Positions 26,668-33,041 of a stretch of 40,342 bases of DNA are shown here, in pieces. The translations under genes were made by a program, and so were the position numbers. The notes beneath the pieces were generated by a model. It ran no database searches. It was not told the DNA's origin and worked only from the letters and a program-made list of their open reading frames with translations. Source of the stretch: Candidatus Electrothrix aarhusensis (GTDB taxonomy: Bacteria > Desulfobacterota > Desulfobulbia > Desulfobulbales > Desulfobulbaceae); contig MTKO01000087.1 of NCBI GenBank assembly GCA_004028505.1, positions 1 to 40,342 of the forward strand. Reading direction: 5' to 3'. Within the stretch, counting starts at the first letter, position 1; each line of letters begins with the position of its first letter.

Positions 26668-26965
26668 TGAGTTCCTCCAGCCGATAGACATCAAGCCTTT
26701 TTTTACGACGGTACATGGAAAGGATAATTGCCAGGGCCACAGCTATTTCACAGGCGGAAACCGCCATGACAAAGATCGGAAAGATCGCACCGGCAACCGG
26801 GTCTGCCGCCTTGAAATGGGCAAATGCAGCAAAGTTAATGTTGGCCCCGTTAAGAATAACCTCTACTGAGAGCATGATTCCCAACAGGTTTCGCCGGGTC
26901 ATCATGCCGAATAATCCTATTCCGCAGAGGATTAACGAAAGAGCAATGCAGTGGGAAAGGGTCAT
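26660..26965 (-). CDS. nuoK: NADH-quinone oxidoreductase subunit K
   Basis: A 101-residue three-helix membrane subunit of complex I. The conserved block GLFGMMTRRNLLGIMLSVEVILNGANINF carries one of the membrane-embedded glutamates used in proton translocation, and VFVMAVSACEIAVALAIILSMYRR contains the second (CEIAV). It overlaps nuoJ by four bases (ATGA) at its start and nuoL by eight at its end, the tight coupling usual for this operon. Confidence 0.97.
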   Translation of the reverse strand: MTLSHCIALSLILCGIGLFGMMTRRNLLGIMLSVEVILNGANINFAAFAHFKAADPVAGAIFPIFVMAVSACEIAVALAIILSMYRRKKRLDVYRLEELNG

Positions 26966-27495
26966 GATCGGTCCTCCTCCTTATCATCATCTTTGCGGGC
27001 GATCACTACGGCACCGACTAATGCAGCCAGCAGCAGCAGGGAGATCACCTCAAAGGGTACGATAAAGCCGTTTGTCGGAGAAAGCAGGCGGATGCCAACT
27101 TGGTCAATGGTGATCGGTGCGGCTTTCGAGGCTGTGGCGTCCAGCAGATTGGAACTATTTTCTGTAAAGAAATACAGCAGGCCGGTAAATAAAGCTCCGG
27201 TTATTAAGCCATTGCCGAGCCATTTGCCTATGCTTACTTTGCTCAGTTTGTTATCGACTCCAAGCCCGGTGGTCAGGAGAATGATGAGCAGCATGAAAAT
27301 AACTATTCCGCCGACATACAGCATGATTTGTGCCAGGGCAAGCAGCTCAATCTGCAGCATGATATACAGTGCGGCAGTGATAAGGAATGACCCGATCAAC
27401 GCGATAGCACTGTGTAAAAGATTGGGCAGGCTTACCGCACAGCATGATAGCGTGACAAGGACTGCTGCCAGTATATAAAAGAGAATATCAGTCAT
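26962..27495 (-). CDS. nuoJ: NADH-quinone oxidoreductase subunit J
   Basis: A 177-residue five-helix membrane subunit of complex I. The family's third helix is recognisable as ALAQIMLYVGGIVIFMLLIILLT. ATG 27495 (MTDILFYILAAV) is preferred because GGGAGA lies seven bases upstream. An ATG two codons earlier (27501) is also possible. The start overlaps the nuoI stop (TGATG). Confidence 0.94.
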   Translation of the reverse strand: MTDILFYILAAVLVTLSCCAVSLPNLLHSAIALIGSFLITAALYIMLQIELLALAQIMLYVGGIVIFMLLIILLTTGLGVDNKLSKVSIGKWLGNGLITGALFTGLLYFFTENSSNLLDATASKAAPITIDQVGIRLLSPTNGFIVPFEVISLLLLAALVGAVVIARKDDDKEEDRS

Positions 27496-28010
27496 CAGCA
27501 TTCTCCCTGTGATGCATCTAACGTGGCATCTAATGTGTCTTGAGGCTTGTTGAGCACCCAGGTCAGTTCATTTCGGTCGTACACGGTCAGTTCAAAATCT
27601 CTTGCCATCACAATGGCACCAAAGGGGCAGGCTTCCACGCAAAGTCCGCAGAAGGCACACTGAGAAATTCGGTAGACATATTGACCAAGAACCTTACGTC
27701 CACTGAGATCCTTCGTCGACAGGATTGAGATTGAGCCGTTAGGGCAGGCCTTTTCACAAATCCCGCAGGCTGTGCAGATGTTCTCACCGTTTTCATCGTG
27801 CGGCATGGACAGAGGGCCGCGAAAGCGTTCGAACATCTCCAGAGTCTCCCGATTTTCGGGGTACTGCTGGGTGATGACGGTCTTGGGATTAAGAAAATAT
27901 TTTATGGTGATATCCATTCCCTGCATAAGGGAATAGAAGCCTGTAAAGACTTTATGCAGGTAGCGGCTGCTATATTCCAGCAGACTTTCCTTGGGGTCGG
28001 TTTCTTTCAT
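27495..28010 (-). CDS. nuoI: NADH-quinone oxidoreductase subunit I (two [4Fe-4S] ferredoxin subunit)
   Basis: A 171-residue iron-sulfur subunit carrying the last two [4Fe-4S] clusters of the electron path toward quinone. The two cluster motifs are CTACGICEKACP and CAFCGLCVEACP, each C-x2-C-x2-C-x3-C-P. ATG 28010 (MKETDPKESLLEY) is chosen; the frame is open to a TTG at 28049, but that would overlap the upstream small ORF and lacks support. The last residues (TLDATLDASQGEC) are a short tail. With nuoEFG absent from the window, the electron donor feeding this subunit cannot be stated. Confidence 0.95.
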   Translation of the reverse strand: MKETDPKESLLEYSSRYLHKVFTGFYSLMQGMDITIKYFLNPKTVITQQYPENRETLEMFERFRGPLSMPHDENGENICTACGICEKACPNGSISILSTKDLSGRKVLGQYVYRISQCAFCGLCVEACPFGAIVMARDFELTVYDRNELTWVLNKPQDTLDATLDASQGEC

Positions 28011-28041
28011 GGTTGATGATGACAAAAAAGTAATGTGCTGA

Positions 28042-28296
28042 TTATTCAAATTGTTGGTGACTTTGAATAAGTGTACAAGATGGATTATCTTCTCTATTGT
28101 TACAGTTAACCAGTCCGTATGCTTTTTTAATCTCTTTTCCTATTGTCTGGTTGACAGTCTCCAAGGTGCTGTTTTCAACAGCTCTCAAATATTCTTTCAT
28201 CAGCTCCCTGTCATTTTGAATGATTAAGAAAAGTTCATTTGTGATTTTCTTGTTCATTTTTTGAATCGCTACTTCTGCAATTTCTTTCGGAGTCAT
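28042..28296 (-). CDS. Small conserved-looking protein between nuoH and nuoI
   Basis: An 84-residue soluble protein, MTPKEIAEVAIQKMNKK to the end SHQQFE. It is charged and helical and has no cysteine cluster or membrane segment. The stretch TVNQTIGKEIKKAYGL, followed by NREDNPSCTLIQSHQ, looks conserved in kind; I recall similar small proteins in Proteobacteria but cannot name a function. It lies 36 bases after nuoH and about 30 bases before nuoI on the same strand, so it is probably co-transcribed with complex I. It is not a known complex I subunit. Confidence 0.65.
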   Translation of the reverse strand: MTPKEIAEVAIQKMNKKITNELFLIIQNDRELMKEYLRAVENSTLETVNQTIGKEIKKAYGLVNCNNREDNPSCTLIQSHQQFE

Positions 28297-28332
28297 TTTT
28301 CTACGCTTGTTTAAGGACGTATGATCTGGTTA

Positions 28333-29424
28333 TCACCCAGCCCATCCCAGCACCATAAAAACAGCCCCCATCATGAGCAGAAGCAGGTTGGCGGGCAGCA
28401 GCATCTTCCATTCCAGAGACATAAGCTGATCCACTCTCAGGCGGGGAAAAGTCCAGCGGAACCACATATAAATAAAGACAACAAAAAATGTTTTGCCGAA
28501 AAACCAGAGAAAACCCGGTATGGCATTCAGGAGCCCGTCAACAAAGGAAATACCGATGAGAGGGGGAAGAAAACCGCCGAGGAAGAACGTGGTTGCCAGT
28601 CCTGCCGAAATGAACATATTGACAAACTCGGCAAAGAAAAACATAGCAAAACCCATGCCGGAATATTCAGTATGATATCCTGCTGTCAATTCTGATTCAG
28701 CTTCGGCAAGATCAAAGGGGGTTCGGTTAAGCTCAGCCGTGGAGGCGACCAGATACATGATAAAGGAAAGGATACCGAGAAAAGGCAGCTTAAATATCCA
28801 CCAATCAAAAATCAGGCCCTGCTGAGAAAGGACAATTTCTCGCAATGAGGCGGTCCCGGAAAGCATGACAATGAGGAGCATGATCAAGGCGAGAGATATC
28901 TCAAAGGAGATCATCTGGGCACCTGCACGCATGGCTCCGAGAAGGGAAAGTTTATTGTTGGAGGACCATCCGCCCAAAAGAATACCGAGCACGGTCAGGC
29001 CGGAAACACCGAGAACATAGAGCACGCCACCTGCCGGATCAGCCAGTTGCAGGTGGTGATCAAAGGGCATGATCACCATAATAAGGAAGGTGGCCGTCAA
29101 AGGGAGCATCGGGGCGAGATAAAAGATAAAGGAATCTGCTCCTTTCGGTTTAAGAATTTCCTTAAAGAGCAGCTTGAGTCCATCAGCCAAGGGCTGAAGA
29201 ATGCCGTGATATCCTACTCGCATGGGACCGAGTCTGACCTGAAAATGGGCGACGACCTTACGCTCCAACAGGATAAGGAACGCGGCCAAGACGGAAACCA
29301 GGATAACCACGCTGACCAAGCCTAGGGTCGGATTGATAAAAAAGGCGCTTTCCGGGAAAAGGCTGCGCACCATATTGCCGATGCCGTTTTGGAGCGGATA
29401 CAGTGTTTCTGCTGACATGTTCAT
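28333..29424 (-). CDS. nuoH: NADH-quinone oxidoreductase subunit H
   Basis: A 363-residue, eight-helix subunit at the junction of the peripheral and membrane arms that helps form the quinone chamber. Typical blocks are LLERKVVAHFQVRLGPMRVG, GILQPLADGLKLLFKE, ELNRTPFDLAEAESELTAGY and the C-terminal FRWTFPRLRVDQLMSLEWK. It starts 18 bases after the repaired nuoD stop and the frame is intact. Confidence 0.97.
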   Translation of the reverse strand: MNMSAETLYPLQNGIGNMVRSLFPESAFFINPTLGLVSVVILVSVLAAFLILLERKVVAHFQVRLGPMRVGYHGILQPLADGLKLLFKEILKPKGADSFIFYLAPMLPLTATFLIMVIMPFDHHLQLADPAGGVLYVLGVSGLTVLGILLGGWSSNNKLSLLGAMRAGAQMISFEISLALIMLLIVMLSGTASLREIVLSQQGLIFDWWIFKLPFLGILSFIMYLVASTAELNRTPFDLAEAESELTAGYHTEYSGMGFAMFFFAEFVNMFISAGLATTFFLGGFLPPLIGISFVDGLLNAIPGFLWFFGKTFFVVFIYMWFRWTFPRLRVDQLMSLEWKMLLPANLLLLMMGAVFMVLGWAG

Positions 29425-29442
29425 TTCTCTTTGTTTTGCTCT

Positions 29443-30617
29443 CTACTTATCCATATCCGGGATAACAAAATCCATGCTGGACATTATTGTTACCAAGTCT
29501 GCAATCTTAAGGCCTTGTGCCGCATGGTTGAGAGCGCTAAGATTAGAAAAATTCGGCGAACGATATTTTACCCGGTAGGTTTCGGACCGCCGTCGGAGAC
29601 AATATAGGTTCCCAGGATACCTCTCGGGGTTTCAACCTGACTGTAGTAGCTGCCTTTAGGAAGTTTGTATACGGCCTTTGGCTGGCTGCGATAGGGTCCT
29701 TCTGGAAATTTTTCCACTGCCTGTTCTAAAATACGCAAAGATTGGACAATTTCTTCCATTTTAATCTGATAGCGAGCAAGGCTGTCGCCTTCCGTGCTGG
29801 TCGGAATATCAAAATCAAACTGATCGTAAATGGAATATGCGTCGTTTTTGCGTACATCATAAGAGACATTAGAGGCTCGAAGAACGGCTCCTGAGCACCC
29901 GTAGGCCAAGACATCTTCCCTGGACAGGATACCCACACCTCGGGTTCTTTCCTGAAAAATGATATTACCACTCAGCAGGGTATTGTATTCATCAAGGGCC
30001 TTGTACATAATTTTGATGAATTTTTTAATCCTGGGAACAAAGGTGTCCGGGGCATCAAAGGAAGAACCACCGGGCCGGAAAAAGTTCATGGTCAGGCGGG
30101 CCCCGCACATTTCTTCAAAAATATCCGTGATCATTTCACGTTCTCTGAAGCCGTACAGGAATGGGGTAAAACCGCCTAGGTCCATGCCCATAACGCCCCA
30201 CCAGAGCAGATGCGACTGGATTCTCTGGAGTTCGCAGACCATGACTCGAAGATATTCCCCACGTTCGGGCAACCCGATGTCCATAGCCTGTTCAACAGCC
30301 ATGCAGAAGCAGAGATTGTTGAAAAAGGCAGAAAGGTAGTCCAGTCGATCCGTGAGGTGGATATTCTGAATATAGGTCTGGTTTTCGGCCATCTTTTCAA
30401 TTCCACGGTGGATATAGCCGAGATGGGGCACCGCTTCCACGATGGTTTCGCCGCTCAAACGAGCAACAATCCTAAGCACGCCGTGGGTGCTGGGATGTTG
30501 GGGACCGATGTTCAGGAAAAACTCATCTGCGTCCTCAGAGTCTGATTTCGGCAGCCTGAACCCCTCAGGCAAGGTGTTTCCGTCAAGACGGTATTTTTCA
30601 GCGGATTGTGTGGTCAT
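29443..30617 (-). CDS. nuoD: NADH-quinone oxidoreductase subunit D (frameshift near 29577)
   Basis: The 49-kDa subunit lining the quinone site, related to the hydrogenase large subunit. Motifs include NIGPQHPSTHGVLR, HLGYIHRGIEKMAE, DRLDYLSAF, the FREREMITDIFEEMCGARL region and GCSGAVLRASN. The open frame ends at 29568 with DGGPKPTG, but the true family ending follows in another frame: YRVKYRSPNFSNLSALNHAA, then QGLKIADLVTIMSSMDFVIP, with stop at 29443. One C is lost in AAACC(C)TACCGG. The repaired length is 391 residues, typical for NuoD. It is the first complex I gene here: no nuoA, B or C precedes it, and the upstream 250 bases are non-coding. Confidence 0.95.
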
Positions 30618-30869
30618 CTGTCAGTAGGAATTTTCAGTCCGGTTTATATTTTTTTTGTCCCCTTAATGAAGAGCAAATCTGACAAATTGTCAAGAGAAAA
30701 AAACGCTTCAAAATTGTAATGTTACGGGCTACCATTTAGTAACATTGGAGCTGTTTTGGTAACCCGTTTTTAATGCACTTATCCGTTGGGGCAATAAAAG
30801 CACCGTACAAGCAATTTTTGTACGTAGATGATAGAAGAATGCTGCACTGTCGGATTGATGTAAGATCAA
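30618..30869. other. nuo leader / intergenic region with hairpin
   Basis: There is no gene here. An imperfect 11-bp inverted repeat, ACGGGCTACCA (30724-30734) and TGGTAACCCGT (30757-30767), is followed on the plus strand by TTTT. It lies about 110 bases upstream of the nuoD start (minus strand) and about 100 bases after the MOSC stop. The promoter for the nuo operon should be in this interval, but I cannot fix it unless nuoD is transcribed through from the MOSC gene. Confidence 0.45.
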
Positions 30870-31315
30870 TCAAGTGCTGGGACTTGTAAGTTCTATTGCA
30901 TCACCGGCCTTGGCTTCGCCTCCCTGGGTAACTATTGCAAAAATGCCTTCACGGGGCATGATGCAGTCACCTGTGGCTTTTTTAATTGCGCAACCATCAT
31001 CATGACATTTTTTGCCAATCTGGGTGATTTCCAGGAGGATTTCCGTGCCGATCCGCAGAGTGTCGCCTACAGCGACTGAGCCGAGATCAACGCCCCTGGT
31101 AATAATATTTTCTGCAAAGGCACCCTGAGTGAGCTGCGGGAGTTTCTCTTTGACCCTGTCGATGCTTTCTCCTGCAAGTAAAGATACTTGCCGGTGCCAG
31201 TCACCACCATGAGCATCTTTGACAATGCCGAAGCCGACTTGAAAAGTTGCTTCTTTGATGGAACTTTTAGGGATACCTTTTTTTTGCTGATGCAAATTGC
31301 TTCAATTGTCGCCAT
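30870..31315 (-). CDS. MOSC-domain protein (frameshift in an A8 tract near 31279-31286)
   Basis: A stand-alone MOSC domain, the molybdenum-cofactor sulfurase C-terminal fold that binds sulfur or molybdenum cofactor, often adjacent to cofactor synthesis genes. The repaired N-terminus MATIEAICISKKK joins GIPKSSIKEATFQVGFGIVK across an A8 tract, and nine A would put the two in frame. Diagnostic features are DAHGGDWHRQVSLL, GAFAENIITRGVDL, and IGKKCHDDGCAIK with the conserved Cys of the family, then GDCIMPREGIFA. The repaired length is 148 residues, normal for the short MOSC form. It is upstream of nuoD on the same strand, 250 bases away. No molybdenum genes are nearby. Confidence 0.88.
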
Positions 31316-31677
31316 GTTGGCTCCTTTTTGTGATGCATCGAAAAAAAACGGTTGGTTGCGAGTTCTATCAGCTGATAGAATTTCTTGTTTAGGTTTTTAT
31401 TCCGATGCTGTGAAAGATGAGGGGGTAACTTTATTTTTTGAGTATTTTTTTGGGACTAGCCCGTATTAAATTATTTATTTTTAAAAAAGCAGCTTAATCC
31501 AATAAGGAAGAAAAGAACAGGCAGTTAGTAAGTAATCTTCGTATTGACTTTTTCCCTTAATGAGATTAATTGTCACTGTTGTTCAAAGAGAGTCATTCTT
31601 ATATTAATTATAGGGAGCCAGTAAGTTTTGTTTACGATTTTTATTTACTGGCACCGCAAGAGTAGATGGAGGCAATA
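31316..31677. other. Divergent intergenic region with 18-bp perfect palindrome
   Basis: About 360 AT-rich bases between the MOSC gene (minus) and the CZB gene (plus), with no ORF of note. TTCTATCAGCTGATAGAA at 31363-31380 is a perfect palindrome about 50 bases upstream of the MOSC start. I could not fix a promoter with confidence. Confidence 0.55.
31363..31380. promoter_or_regulatory. 18-bp perfect palindrome, candidate operator
   Basis: TTCTATCAGCTGATAGAA reads the same on both strands, with no spacer. Its position about 50 bases upstream of the MOSC gene start and about 300 upstream of the CZB gene fits an operator for a dimeric regulator. The regulator is not identified. Confidence 0.5.
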
Positions 31678-32037
31678 ATGGACGTCACAAATTTACAGGT
31701 TGGCATGATAGCACATTTGCAATGGAAATCAAAGTTGTCTGATTTCTTTTATGGAGTTGAAGAGTTAACCTTGGCAGATGTTCCGGATCATACGCATTGC
31801 GATTTCGGCAAGTTGTTATACGGGACTGTTATGCAGGAGTTCAGTGACTTCAGTGAATTGTCTACACTGGAGAGAGTGCATAAAGAGGTGCATGAGGACA
31901 TTAAGCAGTTTATTCAAATGCCGCTTGAAGCCCGAAAGGGCGCTGCTGGCAAGCAAGCTCTTGAACAATTTAAAAAGAAATGTGACAATCTTGTCGCAAT
32001 GATGGAACGCCTAGAAGCTAAGGCAAAGCTGAAATAG
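31678..32037 (+). CDS. Stand-alone CZB (chemoreceptor zinc-binding) domain protein
   Basis: A 119-residue cytoplasmic protein consisting almost only of a CZB domain, the 3His-1Cys zinc-binding helical bundle otherwise found at the ends of chemoreceptors and diguanylate cyclases. The ligand candidates are all present: H13 in AHLQWKSKL, C41 in DHTHCDFGKLLYG, and H68 and H72 in RVHKEVHED. ATG 31678 is chosen over 31666 because GGAGG lies at 31670-31674. No receptor, kinase or cyclase is fused or adjacent. It might sense zinc or hypochlorous acid for another protein, but no partner is visible. Confidence 0.85.
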   Translation: MDVTNLQVGMIAHLQWKSKLSDFFYGVEELTLADVPDHTHCDFGKLLYGTVMQEFSDFSELSTLERVHKEVHEDIKQFIQMPLEARKGAAGKQALEQFKKKCDNLVAMMERLEAKAKLK

Positions 32038-32075
32038 ACAGAGCAGCTCCTTTTCAGAGATCTTTATTCAGTCAC

Positions 32076-32116
32076 GGTTGTATATGCGGTTTGGTAATCT
32101 GGTCGTGTATACAACC
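32076..32116. terminator. Hairpin between convergent CZB and ilvY-like genes
   Basis: Perfect 9-bp arms GGTTGTATA (32076-32084) and TATACAACC (32108-32116) with a 23-base loop lie between the two convergent gene ends. T-tracts are weak on both sides, so termination is possible rather than certain. Confidence 0.4.
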
Positions 32117-32131
32117 AGCATTTTGATTAAT

Positions 32132-33017
32132 CTATTCAGCAGCCAGTTGTTTTGCAATTTCCCAAAACGCCTGAACCTGCGGAGAACGATTTTTTTTCCT
32201 CATTGTACATATTGCAATGGAAAACGGAGCCAACCAAGGGGAGGGCTTCAGGGGATTTACCTGTTCCCGTGCTGGACTTTTTTCTAGGACTAACAACGGC
32301 ACAACACCCACCCCACAGCCAAGGCTGACCATTGCAATAATCGCCTCATTTCCTGCCACCTCAGCATAAACATCCGGGACGATATTATTTTCGGAAAACC
32401 AACGATCTATCCGTTGCCTGCTCAGGCCGATTTTCGGCATGATAATCGGTGTCTTTTGCCAATCAATCCCTTTTTTTTTTGCGCTGCACTGTGTCCGGGT
32501 ATTCAGCCGGTTCAATAAAGACTAACGGGGTTTCCATTATTTTCAGAAAGTTGATCCGGTCCGGCAGGTTATCCGGCAGAGCGGCAATAGCGATATCTGT
32601 TTCCCGATTTTGCAGGCGGGTCAGGGCATCGGCAGCATCTCCGGTCTGTAATTTAAGATGTACTTTCGGGTAGGCTGTCCTGAAACGCTGAACAATGTCT
32701 GGAAGGACAGAATAGGCTGCTGTGACTGAGCAATACAGTGACAGGGCTCCATTCAGTTCGCAAGTACGATCGAGTTGGAACTGGAGCTGCTCACGTCGCT
32801 GGAGAACATCGTCGGCATAGGAGAGAAAGTATTCTCCGGCCTTTGTCAGAGAAACAGAACGATTATCACGAAGTAAAAGTTGTTCTCCTACCTCTTCTTC
32901 CAGTCGCTGTACAGCGCGGGTTAAGGCTGAAGGGGAAATGTTGCAGGCCCGGCTGGTTCTGCCAAAATGGAGGCTTTTGGCAAGATGGATAAAAATTTCA
33001 AGTGATTTTATATTCAT
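32132..33017 (-). CDS. IlvY-like LysR-family regulator (frameshift at an A10 tract near 32471)
   Basis: A LysR-type transcription factor. The N-terminal winged helix-turn-helix is MNIKSLEIFIHLAKSLHFGR, TSRACNISPSALTRAVQRLE, EEVGEQLLLRDNRSVSLTKA. The effector domain resembles E. coli IlvY closely in pattern: CSVTAAYSVLPDIVQRFR, YPKVHLKLQTGDAADAL, and NEAIIAMVSLGCGVGVVPLLVLE. The frame breaks at a run of ten A: VQRKKK should continue to GIDWQKTPIIM, which needs nine (or twelve) A. The repaired protein is 294 residues, against about 297 for IlvY. IlvY normally activates the adjacent, divergent ilvC for branched-chain amino acids. Here the divergent neighbour is absent and the gene upstream is a polysaccharide kinase gene on the same strand, so the target is unclear. 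Confidence 0.83.
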
Positions 33018-33041
33018 CTTTTCCTGATAACAGGATTGTGC

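Noticed and set aside
31279..31286. Programmed ribosomal frameshift as general explanation for all nine splits
   Set aside because: Most sites lack a slippery heptamer, occur at different positions in unrelated genes and share a one-base-loss sign, which fits sequence error better.
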